DNA from: Porphyra umbilicalis
Taxonomy: Eukaryota > Rhodophyta > Bangiophyceae > Bangiales > Bangiaceae
Reading direction: 5' to 3'
Length of the DNA: 64,000 nt
NCBI GenBank assembly: GCA_002049455.2
Contig: KV918868.1
Location: 124,001 to 188,000, forward strand
Shown: piece by piece, positions 42,771-53,713 of the stretch
How the letters are laid out: every line of letters starts with the position of its first letter
Position numbering within the stretch: the first letter of the stretch is position 1
Notes under the pieces: generated by a model
What the model was told of the DNA's origin: nothing
Seen by the model: only the letters and a program-made list of their open reading frames with translations
Database searches by the model: none
Made by a program: the position numbers and the translations under genes

Positions 42771-43860
42771 GTGCGTAACGGCGCCTGCGTGTCTGAAGGG
42801 AATGATTGGGGAGAGGCCCGGTGAAATTGGGCGGGATGGTATGCGAGACAGAAGAAAACCAGGATCGGCTGGGCCTCCAGCGCCAAGAAGTCAGAGATGG
42901 CAGGTGATTTATATTTGATTTACATCATGCTGCTTTTGGTGTGTTATTCCGTTTACCCGAATCGTCTCATGATTTAAAACACACGGGCATTCTCCTGCAA
43001 CGAGCACGGTGGTGAGTGCCAGCAACCCCCCCGGGCGGTCATGTCGACACGCACGGACGCGTTGGCGGTGGCGTGCGCGCCAATGGAAAACGCGACAGCG
43101 GTGTGGGCAGCGGGGAGGTCGCTGGCGTCGGGCACCGCCTTCGACGCGCCGCCAGCCACGGCGACCGCGAGCGTGGTGAGCAACGCGGCCATCGTGCCGC
43201 TGTCGACGGCGGCAGGCTCGAAAACGCCATCGCGTTCCCTCGTCATCATGGTGCCGAGTGCGTCCCCCACCGCCGTCACGGGCACCCACGACACGTTCGC
43301 CGCGGCGGCTGCAGCGGCGGCGGTGGCGGCTGTCACGACCGCCACGGCGGTGACCGCCAGGTAGGGCGGCAGCGGACCCCCCCCCCACACCCCGTCGCCG
43401 TCTCCATCCCCTGCCGCTCGCCTCCCCCCCCTGACTTGGCGACAGCCGCCCAGTCGGTGATGCCCACCGCACGCGACACGAAGGAAACACCAGGGTGAGT
43501 GGTCCTTATCAGGCCCAATCACGTGGTATTTGTACTTCTATTCCTGACAACGAGCCTAAATGATTGAAATCATGCCCGATGATTTAAATCCATAAAACTC
43601 CCGTCACGAAAAACAAAGTCAAGGGTTGATTTAAATCCTGGCGCCAGAAATGATTTAATCATACCGCTGCAAGAAATGCCTGTTCGCACGTCGATGGCCC
43701 ATGGTCCGAATGTACGCCTCAAAGTGACTTCCAACACATTACAGATCCGCAACACACGTACACTAAGATTGTCGGTAATCAGAAATCTTGTTCAGAAACT
43801 GCGTTGTTGTAACAATGACACCACATATGGTACGAGTAGTTCCAGAGATTACTCCGACCG
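42771..43860. repeat. Internal diverged repeat R2, split by an insertion, tandem copy 1
   Basis: The same repeat as R1: its left part is 42771-42891 and its right part 43678-43860. The two halves are separated by a 778-bp element flanked by near-identical 8-bp duplications. Confidence 0.85.
42892..43669. mobile_element. hAT-like non-autonomous element with 8-bp target duplication, tandem copy 1
   Basis: Flanked by CAAGAAGT (42884-42891) and CAAGAAAT (43670-43677); the uninterrupted repeat R1 has a single CAAGAAGT at the equivalent place. The ends begin CAGAGATGG (left) and, on the reverse strand, CAGCGGTAT (right), weak terminal inverted repeats of the CAG type seen in hAT elements, followed by AT-rich TGATTTA phrases near both ends. 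An 8-bp duplication is the hAT size. No transposase is present. The interior (about 42990-43480) is much more GC-rich than the ends and has an open minus-strand frame without an ATG, possibly a captured host-gene fragment. Confidence 0.78.
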
Positions 43861-44103
43861 TTGTTTGCCGACGAGGACTCGTGCTTTCTGAAATCAAGAC
43901 ACCGTAACATTCTTCCGTGGGAAGGTCAGTCATCATGGGTCCTCACTGGATTTGTGTTGAAGTGAGTGCTCAGATCAGTAAACTGCTGCAGGCGTCACCG
44001 CGGTGTCCCGGCCCTCCCTCCCTACGTGCTCCATATCTGTGGTCGCGTCGGAAGCGTCTGCTTTCCAACATCAAGTACCTGTCTTGTTCTTCAACGTGTT
44101 GCG

Positions 44104-45024
44104 ATGTCGCCCCCTATCGCATCTCGAGCATTCCCCCTCGTGGGTTCGGACGCCGTACCCGGCGACTCCGTCGTCCTTGATGCCAATGACGCCCAAGGAT
44201 GTGACCCCCAGGGGAAGCTCGTCGTCGGCATTTCGGCGTCGGTCAACCCCATGAATCGCGCCTTTGTGCCCCGCCCACTGCCTGACAACATTGACGGCCA
44301 TCTACGTCTGGCCCGCGCGCTCGTGGCCAACCGGCGGAACAAGAAGATGCCAGCGACGGATCGAGCGCTCTGCAGAACGATCGAGGCCCGACTCAACAAC
44401 ATCAAAGAGGCGCATCGCCGAGGCGCCGCCAAGGTTGGTCTTGCTGGGGAATTCTTCAAGTCGGCGGCCATTCTGGCCAACTCCACGATTGGACGACAGG
44501 TATCGGCCACACCGAGCCCCACCCATCAATCAAGAATTGAGGCGCTACCTCGGGCTCAGCCCCCCTTTGGCGCGGGCTCTAACGCGCTCTCGCGACAGCC
44601 CTGCACCTGCTCTGCGGCTTTGCCTCTAAGGGCCTCGCCGCCTGCCATGGAAGTTCGCGACAAGCCCATTGAGATGGATCGACTGCCACGGGACTGGGAG
44701 CACATGATGGACGTCGTCGAGATGTCCTGCGAGGTCGGTGTCGGGACCACTATGGCCTTGAAGAAGCTTCAAAGCGGCGAGCCCGATCGACTAGTGTGGG
44801 ACAAGAAGCACTCGTTTGGGAGGGCGTCGTCGTCAATGCTCTCGAAGCGCCGCGCCATTGCGAAGGCTGCTATCAAGGCAGGTGGCTGGGGAGCGCTACG
44901 TCTACTTCTTCGTGACGAGCGGGCCAAGCGCACCGGACGTGGAGAGTCGTTTGGATACAACAAGGTGCAGATGTTCTGCTCTGCTATGATGCGAGAACAT
45001 GACGGGTTGCTCTTGTTCTTGTGA
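44104..45024 (+). CDS. Unknown protein ORF-A, tandem copy 1
   Basis: A 306-residue protein with no recognised family. The ATG at 44104 gives MSPPIASRAFPLVGSD; the frame is open upstream to 43966 but without another ATG. A mixed N-terminus is followed by a basic helical stretch (about 70-140: LALVANRR-like, RTIEARLNNIKEAHRRGAAK), a Pro/Ser-rich linker, then a second helical block (about 190-295) with PRDWEHMMDVVEMSCEVGVG, LVWDKKHSFGRASSSML and KAAIKAGGWGALRLLLRDER. No membrane segment, zinc ligands or nuclease motif is visible. It lies upstream of ORF-B on the same strand. The copy-2 protein is the same apart from a few substitutions and a different last few residues (indel near 45000). A DNA-binding or structural role in the repeat unit is conceivable but not shown. 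Confidence 0.6.
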   Translation: MSPPIASRAFPLVGSDAVPGDSVVLDANDAQGCDPQGKLVVGISASVNPMNRAFVPRPLPDNIDGHLRLARALVANRRNKKMPATDRALCRTIEARLNNIKEAHRRGAAKVGLAGEFFKSAAILANSTIGRQVSATPSPTHQSRIEALPRAQPPFGAGSNALSRQPCTCSAALPLRASPPAMEVRDKPIEMDRLPRDWEHMMDVVEMSCEVGVGTTMALKKLQSGEPDRLVWDKKHSFGRASSSMLSKRRAIAKAAIKAGGWGALRLLLRDERAKRTGRGESFGYNKVQMFCSAMMREHDGLLLFL

Positions 45025-45896
45025 TCCAATCGCGTCTGCTTCTGCAGTGATGTTAGCGTTCTCTTCTCTTACCGCCTGTGCTCGTTGGTGTTCTTGGTCT
45101 TATAAGATTTGTGCTTTGTGCTCCTGCTCGTATTCCATGACTGTCGAGTACCCTAGTGGCATGCGAGCGTCTGGATGCCACAGACGCCTACGTTTGCTTG
45201 AGAGGTCAGATGTCCTGCCCGATGTCGATGAAATATTGAACCATCTCACAAATGTTATGACTAATACTTGTCACTAGAATGTCACCGTTACCATATTGCT
45301 ACGTCCGTAACTAGGTTGTGCGGGCTGCAGACGTGAAAACAAAATCCCGTGACAAAGTGTAAGAGTTCGGTCCTTGTAACATTGCAACGTCACTGCTAAA
45401 CAGTTGTGACGTGAACAAAGGTCGCAACGCATTGCAGGTCCCGACCGCACGCGCACGACGGGCCAAGCACCGAGGTATCCGCGTCGTGCCCCCCTCGCAC
45501 GGAATCCGTTCCGTCCGTGTGGCTGTCCCACCCCGCTGTTCTCTCTTCCTCGTGCTTGCGCGGAGCTCCTGCTGAAGGTGGGCTCCCAGCTCAGGACCTC
45601 CATCAACTTGGCTGATCGTCTGATTTCTCGTCATCAGCTGAGGTGCACGCTACGGTCTCAGAGGTTGCTTCTGCAGCGCTTTTTGCTTTAACGGTACGGC
45701 ACCACGATTTTCTCGTCACTTGTTGTTCTTGCGTATTGTCCGCCCTGATGAGAGAAGGGGTTGCACTGCTATGGGTTTTAATGAACGCGTACGTGACCCT
45801 TGAACCCATGTATGCTAACCTTTTCACTCCCCCTTCTAGGTGCATCACGCTTTCATGTGCTGAGCTGGTGCTTCCCCCATGTCTCCTTCCGTGTAG
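45025..45896. other. ORF-A / ORF-B spacer, tandem copy 1
   Basis: About 870 bp of lower GC with no recognised protein. The last bases before the ORF-B ATG read GTGTAG, a good splice acceptor, so an intron may end here. Confidence 0.45.
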
Positions 45897-48800
45897 ATGG
45901 GTGGCAACAACTGGTGCTCTCGAAAGAAGCGCAAGGCCGATCGTACGCGTCAGACGTCCTCGACGACTGGAGGCTCTGCATCCTCTGCTCCTCCAAAGCG
46001 CTCGAAAGAGACTAACGCTAGGGCTGTCGCACCTGGCCGCGCCCCAACCTCCGATGAGGAGGAGTCATCAACCGACAACCCCCGAAAGACGCCCAAGAGC
46101 GGCGACCACGAATCATCAACGCACAAGATGCTCATGGACGCCGTTGCGGCAGCCGTCACGGCGTCTTCACAAGAACTTGACGGTCTTCAGCGCCGCGTTT
46201 CCAAAGAGAAGAAAAGCCTTCAAGAGGCAACTGGTGGGCGAGCCGACGGCCAAGCTGCCACCGACCGCCAAGCTGCTGCCGACCGCCAAGCCGCAGCCGA
46301 CCGCCAAGCCGTCCTCCAGCAGCAAGCGGCGGCCGAGAGCGCGGCCGCGGTGGAAAAAGAGCGTCAAAACGCCGCCGACAGGCAAGCCGCCGCCGAACGT
46401 CAAGCCGCCGCCGACCGCCAAGCCGTCCTTGAGAAGCAAGCGGCGGCCGAGAGCGCGGTCGAGGTGGCAAAAGAGCGTCAAGCCGCCACCGACCGCCAAG
46501 CTGCCGCCGTCCGCCAAGCAGCTGCTGACCGCCAAGCCGCTGCCGACCGCCAAGCCGCCTCCGAACGCCAAGTCGTCCTCGAGCAGCATGCCGCGGCCGA
46601 GAGCGCCGCAAAGGCGGCCAAAGAGCGACAAGCAGCCGCTGACCGCCAAGCCGTCGCCGACCGCCAAGCAGCCGCTGACCGCCAAGCCGCCGCCGACCGT
46701 CAAGCCGCCGCCGATCGCCAAGGCGCCTCCGACCGCCAAGCCGCCTCCGACCGCCAAGTTGTCCTCGAGCAGCAAGCGGTGGCCGAGAGCGCCGCCAACG
46801 CGGCCAGAGAGCGACAAGCAGCCGCTGACCGCCAAGCCGCCGCCGACCGCCAAGCCGCCACCGACCGCCAAGCCGCCGCCGACCGCCAAGCCGCCGCCAA
46901 CGTCCATGCCGCCTTAGACCGCCAAGTCGTCCTCGAGCAGCAAGCAGCGGCAGAGAGTGCCGCCAAGGCGGCTAAAGAGCGACCAGCCGCCGCCGACCAC
47001 CAAGCTGCCGCCGACCGCCATGCCGCCGCCGAGCGCCAAGCCGCCGCCAACCGCCAAGCCGTCCTCGAGCAGCAAGCGGCGGCCGATAGCGCGGACGAGG
47101 CGGCCAAAAAGCGTCAAGCCGCCGCCGACCGCCAAGCTGCCGCCGACCTCCAAGCCGCCGCCGACAGCCAAGCCGCCGCCGCCCGACAAGCTGCCGCCGA
47201 CCGCCAAGCCGCGGCCGAACGCCAAGACGCCGCCAACCGCCAAGACACTGCCGACCGCCACGCGTCCTGCAGCTGCAAGCGGCGGCAGAGATCGCGGCCG
47301 AGGTGGCCAAAGAGCGTCAAGCCGCCGCCGACCACCAAGTCGCCGCCGACCGCCAAGCCGCCCCGACCGCCAAGCCGCCACCGACAGCCAAGCCGCCGCC
47401 GCCCGCCAAGCTGCCGCCGACCGCCAAGCCGCGGCCGAACGCCAAGACGCCGCCGACCGTCAAGCCGCTGCCGACCGCCACGCGGTCCTGCAGCTGCAAG
47501 AGGCGGCAGAGAGCGCGGCCGAGGTGGCCAAAGAGCGCCAAGCCGCCGCCGACCGCCAAGCCACCGCCGACGGCCAGGCCGTCGCGCCAGCAGACATTGC
47601 TACGGCGGCTGGAACGGGGGCTGCGTCGCAGCCGGGCAATGAAGCCCGGGGCACAGCCGGTGCTGCTTTTCAGCTTCCTGCCAATGTGGCGTGGACCGCG
47701 CCTTCGCGTGCACCGGTTCACCGCTCGACTATGAGCGAGGAGTTTGGCGCCGCAGCAAGAAGGGCAGCCGAGACTGTGTGGCTCCGATCGCCTCCTGCGC
47801 CAGCGCTCTTAAGCGCAGGGACTCCATGGTCTCCCCCTTCCATTGGGGTCCCATCAGAGCCTGCCTTGCTCCCCGGCGGTACTTCTACGGCGTCCACTAG
47901 GGCATCTCCAACCTCAAATGATCCTTCGTTTGGCCGAGGCTTGGTTTTGGGCTCCACGGCGTCGAGCGCCGCACCGCAGCAGCCGTCTATTCCAGGTAGG
48001 CCCGGTAGCCCCTCCGCGGGCGCCGCTGCAGCTCCTTCTGGGGGAGCACCGGCATCATCTGGAGGAGCTGTTCGGGTACCTCAAGGCGGTAGCGGTGCGC
48101 TACGCGCGCCTGCGAGCGGAGGTGGGGGTGCTGCTGCCTTGACTGGCGCTGCTACTCTACAAGTGCAATTCGAGAGCTGGACACGCCTGTTTGCCAACTC
48201 GGGTGCCACCTTTGATGCCATCCCTCATGGACAGCTCATCTCCGTGCTCGTTAAGGCCGAGGTCTACCCGACGTACCTGATCAACTTCGCGGCTGGGCGC
48301 TCTGTACACACTCCACCGGCGACAAAGAACGGCTTGGAGCCCTGGTTCACTGACGTGCTTCGCAGCGCGCTGCCGGCCGGGCACTATGGTGAAGTGACGC
48401 GTCTGGGCCCATTCCTTGTCTCCAACCTCCTCACCGTCATCAACCTCCTGTACGCCAAGTTCAACAACGACCTGCCGGACAAGCCGATTGCAGATGCCAC
48501 CGTGGCGCCACTGCTTGGTGCGCTCAACTCCTCGTTGGAGGCGCCCGGCGTGGCCGCGCCTGCGGCGCCCCCGTGCGGCAGCCCGCCGTCGACGCGCACA
48601 TCCGAGCCTCTTCGGACAACACAGGTGCAAGGCACTTCGAGCATGCCCGGTGCAGATGCCCCTGCTCTGGCTGAGGGCGGCGTCGCGCCTGCCCGCCCAC
48701 CTCGCAAGTCCGTGCGGCAAGGTGCGGGGTCAAAAAAGGCTGCCGCTGTGGACAAGGTGTACCCGAGCAAGCAAGACCCTACTTGGAGGCGCATGATGAT

Positions 48801-49382
48801 CGCGGCGCGCATCCTTCTCGAGGAGTACGACGCCGAAAAGGACGTTTGGTCGGACATGGACAACATCCGCTCGGACGTGGTAGCCGAGACCAAGAAGAGC
48901 ATCTGCGCGGAGTCATTGCGCATCATGTTGTCTTCCTTCCGATGGGGGGTCACGGCAAACCCGAGAACCGCGTGTACGACAAGCTGCTTCAAGTCGCCAT
49001 GAACAAGCCGGGGGTCGACGACAAGGAGAAGGCGCGCGTCTACATCCTCCGACTGTGGCATGTCGCCTGGGCGGATAAGGACTGGAAAGACAAGGAGGAG
49101 GACCGGGAGGTGACAACGACAACCTCCTGGAAGAAGAAGCCGTCTGTTCGAGTGCCGTGGAAGGTGTGGCTCGACGAGCTGCTCGGCTTTGTGCCGGAGT
49201 TGGACCGAATTCGTGCCGAGGAGGGACATGTAGCCACGTCGAGTAGCGCGCCCCCTTCTGGCGGTGTAGCTCCACGGCTGGGCGGGGGTCCCGCTTCTGT
49301 TGCTGAGTCGGCTTTGCATCATACTGGCGGAGAGGGCCCCGGGGGGGACGTCGGTCAAACGGATGAGGCACAGACTCTGTAG
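45897..49382 (+). pseudogene. ORF-B with QAAADR hexapeptide array, tandem copy 1 (frame broken)
   Basis: A long unknown protein, about 1160 codons across the locus. The ATG at 45897 gives MGGNNWCSRKKRKADRTRQ, a nuclear-localisation-like basic start. From about 46230 to 47570 an 18-nt unit encodes QAAADR, interrupted by blocks such as VLEQQAAAESAAKAAKER; the array should be a long charged helix. A Pro/Ser/Gly linker follows, then two conserved-looking globular regions: QFESWTRLFANSGATFDAIP to LLYAKFNNDLPD (48160-48490) and DPTWRRMMIAARILLEEYDA to LLGFVPELDRIRAEEG (48776-49230). Compared with the array pattern and copy 2, one base is missing near 47265, one near 47365 and one near 48945; together they return to the starting frame. 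Either three sequencing errors or a decaying gene. Family not recognised. Confidence 0.6.
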
Positions 49383-51525
49383 TGTAGCTCGGCTGGGGGT
49401 TGAGGGTGCGCGAGGTGTTCTTTGTTGGGGATGATACAGGTCCTTTGCCGTATCGAATGCCGTCTTGTCGATACATACGCCCATGCTGCGCGTCTTGGTG
49501 CCGTCGTGTGCAGCGCTGCTTGGGGTTTTCATTGTCTTTGCGCTGGATCCATCTTGTCTCCGTCCTTGGTCGCTTCGTATCATGTGAGAGTGCGTTGAGG
49601 CTACGCCTCGAAGTCGCCATGCTCCCGACTGTGGTGCGCTTGTCCTTGTTTCGTGAATTGTAGTATCACACGGTCACTTGTTTGCGATTATCTTGTCACT
49701 AGAGGTTGTAATCTCGTGCGTGGTTCTCGACGCTACCTGATTAAACGTAATCTAGTTTGTGATTTTGCTTCTCGTAACAGTAGGGGTAGTGGTGGTTACA
49801 ACATCCACGATACCGTACGAGTACACGAACTGTTTGTGGCGATCCGTCCGAGGACCTCCAGTGTCGTGGCTACCGTGGTTTTCCATGAGCTGGGCGGAAG
49901 CGCATCCAAAATATCATTCGTATCGTCACCCTGATCCGCATTCCACTCTGTCAGCGGCAGCTGCCGTGAAAGTTCGACACGGCGGTCGATCTGTTCTAAA
50001 TTTTCTTTGGGGCTCGCCACCGCGCCGATGTGCGGCGCGCCCGACACTTCTGCCACCACAGCCATTGGTGTCACCTCTGGGAACACTGCCACCAGGTCAT
50101 ATTGCATCCCAGACTGCGGGGATTGCGGTCCACACGCCGCTGACTGTGGTTGAGTATTGGCCGCACTCTCCAACGCTGACGCAGCTGCGACGGCGTTTTC
50201 CGCGTCTGCAAACGGTTGAGGAGAAGCCTAGTCGCCGTCGGCGGCAGTAGCGGCGGCCCAGTCGACGGGGATTGCTGCACCGTCGCCGCCCCCACCGCCG
50301 TCACCAAGCACGGATAAAAAATGACTGGTGCACTTCTGGGGCCGCCCAGCCGGTATAACCCAAGCAGGGTGACACAGGGGCCGCCGTTGCCGCTCCGCGA
50401 AACCCCCGCCGAGGTGCTGTGTTCCCGCAGTGCGCTGGGGCCTGTGAGGGGGCGGCAGGCAAAGGTGCGTGCCCGGCCGCCGCCCGCGCACCCGCCCCCA
50501 CCGGTGCCGTGGTGCTGACAGAAGTTGTGGCGGACCGACGCGAGGCCGCTCGCTGCACTGCGGCAACCGTCGCCGCACGGGGAGGTGCAGGCTGCGGCGC
50601 CGCCGCCGTCGCCCGACCGTCGGCCGTTGTTGCCAGCAGGGCAACGGCGACCGCGCTAGTAGCCGTCACCGAAAGCACAGGGGTCGCTTCGCGGGCGACT
50701 GTTGTGGCGGGCACCGCGGCCACGCCGAGGCAGCAGTTGTCACACACTGTCGCTTGTGCGTAAAGGCAATGCTGCTGGACACATATCAATGCAAATCAGC
50801 ATGATGGTGTGGGTTTCAGCCCACTCTGACTACATAGGCGTGATCAGGGACGTCCCTTTACCCAGAAGAAATGATAAAGTCAAGCACCGCACGACTTTCG
50901 TTCTCGGCACCCTACTGTCCCAAGATGTGCTGCCCTTCCCCACCATACAGGCCAAGGACATCCTCCTCGAGTCAGCAGCAGGTCCGACCCAACATGAACA
51001 CCATGTCACAATCCACCGGGGAGCTCAAGTAGGGCAGAGAACAGCCCCTGGTCATGTCGGAGTGCACAGAATTGTACAACAAGGGCTCCTTCATGCCCAT
51101 ATGACACCCTACCTGCCCTTCACGCGCGCCGCGCGACCGATGTCAGCTTGGAACGAATTTGGTCCGAGTGAATCTTTCAGAATAATCTAATATGGTCCAG
51201 CGATCAAAAGGTTTCTATTCAATGTCTAGACGATGTGCAGCCTGAGTACAGCACGATACAACCGCAGCTCCTTGCATGGAACTACTATTGAGAGGCCTCA
51301 GAACGCCTGACATGTGACAGACACGGCTCCCAAGACAGAAACCATGCCACGAGATTTCAATAACATACGTCGAGTGAAAGCTGTCATCTGGGCAGTGTCT
51401 GATTTTCTGTTGATGGCCGCTCTTCGCTCGGTTAGCCACAACCCCTGGCGCAGGGTCTTTCCATGCGCCCCGTCAATCTGAGACGAGGGTCACTGCCAGC
51501 ACGCCGCATTTGTCTCACAGCTCCC
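49383..51525. other. 3' segment of tandem copy 1
   Basis: About 2.1 kb downstream of ORF-B. A GC-rich island (about 49990-50760) is open on both strands, but none of these frames starts with ATG or resembles a known domain. The remainder is lower-GC and featureless by eye, ending at the junction with copy 2. Confidence 0.5.
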
Positions 51526-51526
51526 N
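51526..51526. other. Ambiguous base at the tandem junction
   Basis: The only n in the window falls exactly between the end of copy 1 (CTCCC) and the start of copy 2 (CTCATG), so the junction sequence is not firmly determined. Confidence 0.95.
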
Positions 51527-51879
51527 CTCATGAAAATTGCCAGGCACAACAGTCGTTTCCCAGAAGTACCGCAAGAAACATAGAACTTGTTGTGGAGCAT
51601 CGAGCTGCACAGAGTGTCCGCCAACAGAATGATATAGGGTGGCAGGAGGTAACATTCAAAAGACTCCAAAAGCCGAAAACGTCGCAGATCGTGTAGGATC
51701 CGGCCCCGGGGAGAGCTTGTTTTTAGAGGATGAAAAAGTAGAGGGTGGCAGATCTGATGAGGGCGCAGGCGTATCGGACGACCCAGCATTATCAACAATC
51801 GAAGGGAGTGCGAAATGGTCGCACAAAGGAGACGGCTGTTCCGTATTTGCTCGCAGCAGCCGTCCGCGAAGAGGGTACG

Positions 51880-52170
51880 GTGCGTAACGGCCTGCTGCTC
51901 GCCGATAGGGAATGATGGGGGAGAGCAAGGTGAGGTTGGGCGCGATGGACTGTGAGACAAGGAAGAGCTCGGCCAAACGGGCCAAGAAGTGCCTCTGCCT
52001 GCGTCGAGGGACCTTGATCGAAATTATCGCCTCGAAGCGACTTGCGACGCATTACAGGTCCGAAGCACAAGTATGCCGAGACTGTCGGTATTCATCAAAT
52101 CTTGTTGAAAAACGGCGATTGGGTAACCCAATTACACAATCTGGTACGGATACTTCCACAGATTACCCCC
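51880..52170. repeat. Internal diverged repeat R1, tandem copy 2
   Basis: Counterpart of 42271-42565. It is uninterrupted at CAAGAAGT. Confidence 0.82.
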
Positions 52171-52377
52171 AGTCTGCCTCGGGAGGGGAGCGGCCTCGCG
52201 TGTGAATCACAAGTGCTAATTGTTGTGTACCACTCTTGATGCGAGCCATCAAGGCCCCAACTGAACTATAGGTTTGGTATCATGGAGCCAGTGCACCAAA
52301 CTGATCTGCGTAGTCCCCACTCACTATTACCACAGAACGCTGAGTCGCCTGTTAGAGGAAGCAGATGCATACACACT

Positions 52378-53468
52378 GTGCGTAACGGTGCCTGCGTGTC
52401 TGAAGGGAATGATTGGGGAGAGGCCCGATGACATTGGGCGGGATGGTATGCGAGACAGAAGAAAACCAGGATCGGCTGGGCCTCCAGCGCCAAGAAGTCA
52501 GAGATGGCAGGTGATTTATATTTGATTTACATCATGCTGCTTTTGATGTGTTATTCCGTTTACCCGAATCGTCTCATGATTTAAAACACACGGGCATTCT
52601 CCTGCAACGAGCACGGTGGTGAGTGCCAGCAACCCCCCCGGGCGGTCATGTCGACACGCACGGACGCGTTGGCGGTGGCGTGCGCGCCAATGGAAAACGC
52701 GACAGCGGTGTGGGCAGCGGGGAGGTCGCTGGCGTCGGGCACCGCCTTCGACGCGCCGCCAGCCACGGCGACCGCGAGCGTGGTGAGCAACGCGGCCATC
52801 GTGCCGCTGTCGACGGCGGCAGGCTCGAAAACGCCATCGCGTTCCCTCGTCATCATGGTGCCGAGTGCGTCCCCCACCGCCGTCACGGGCACCCACGACA
52901 CGTTCGCCGCGGCGGCTGCAGCGGCGGCGGTGGCGGCTGTCACGACCGCCACGGCGGTGACCGCCAGGTAGGGCGGCAGCGGACCCCCCCCCCACACCCC
53001 GTCGCCGTCTCCATCCCCTGCCGCTCGCCTCCCCCCCCCTGACTTGGCGACAGCCGCCCAGTCGGTGATGCCCACCGCACGCGACACGAAGGAAACACCA
53101 GGGTGAGTGGTCCTTATCAGGCCCAATCACGTGGTATTTGTACTTCTATTCCTGACAACGAGCCTAAATGATTGAAATCATGCCCGATGATTTAAATCCA
53201 TAAAACTCCCGTCACGAGAAACAAAGTCAAGGGTTGATTTAAATCCTGGCGCCAGAAATGATTTAAATCATACCGCTGCAAGAAATGCCTGTTCGCACGT
53301 CGATGGCCCATGGTCCGAATGTACGCCTCAAAGTGACTTCCAACACATTACAGATCCGCAACACACGTACACTAAGATTGTCGGTAATCAAGAAATCTTG
53401 TTCAGAAACTGCGTTGTTGTAACAATGACACCACATATGGTACGAGTAGTTCCAGAGATTACTCCGAC
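52378..53468. repeat. Internal diverged repeat R2, split by an insertion, tandem copy 2
   Basis: Counterpart of 42771-43860, with the left part at 52378-52498 and the right part at 53287-53468, separated by the hAT-like element. Confidence 0.82.
52499..53278. mobile_element. hAT-like non-autonomous element, tandem copy 2
   Basis: The same insertion at the same site as in copy 1, with CAAGAAGT at 52491-52498 and CAAGAAAT at 53279-53286. Sharing the site means it inserted before the 9.6-kb unit was duplicated. This copy keeps the palindromic GATTTAAATC near its right end. Confidence 0.78.
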
Positions 53469-53713
53469 CGTTGTTTGCCGACGAGGACTCGTGCTTTCTG
53501 AAATGAAGACACCGTAACATTCTTCCGTGGGAAGGTCAGTCATCATGGGTCCTCACTGGATCTGTGTTGAAGTGAGTGCTCAGATCAGTAAACTGCTGCA
53601 GGCGTCACCGCGGTGTCCCGGCCCTCCCTCCCTACGTGCTGCATATCTGTGGTCGCGTGGGAAGCGTCTGCTTTCCAACATCAAGTACCTGTCTTGTTCT
53701 TCAACGTGTTGCG

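Larger units (their letters stand above)
41916..51525. repeat. 9.6-kb tandem direct repeat, copy 1
   Basis: The first of two head-to-tail copies. It opens with CTCATGAAAATTGCCAGG and ends with CACAGCTCCC. It is collinear with copy 2 along its full length, with scattered substitutions and one-base indels (roughly one percent by eye). It carries diverged internal repeats, a hAT-like insertion, ORF-A, ORF-B and a GC-rich 3' segment. The bases just before it (TTCCC) resemble its own last bases (CTCCC). Confidence 0.97.

Noticed and set aside
42974-43480. Weak resemblance of the hAT-like interior frame to a P-type ATPase hinge region
   Set aside because: The phosphorylation and hinge signatures are absent and the similarity is limited to Ala/Gly/Asp spacing, so no function is assigned.
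45643-46917. Plus-strand KPPPTA-type proline-rich frame across the same array
   Set aside because: It is an alternative reading of the repeat and ends at a stop in copy 1. It lacks flanking conserved domains; the similar long frame in copy 2 is only carried into the ORF-B C-terminus by the frame lesion.
46230-47570. CRISPR-like array of short direct repeats
   Set aside because: The 18-nt units are contiguous, without unique spacers, and encode a protein repeat in a eukaryotic genome.
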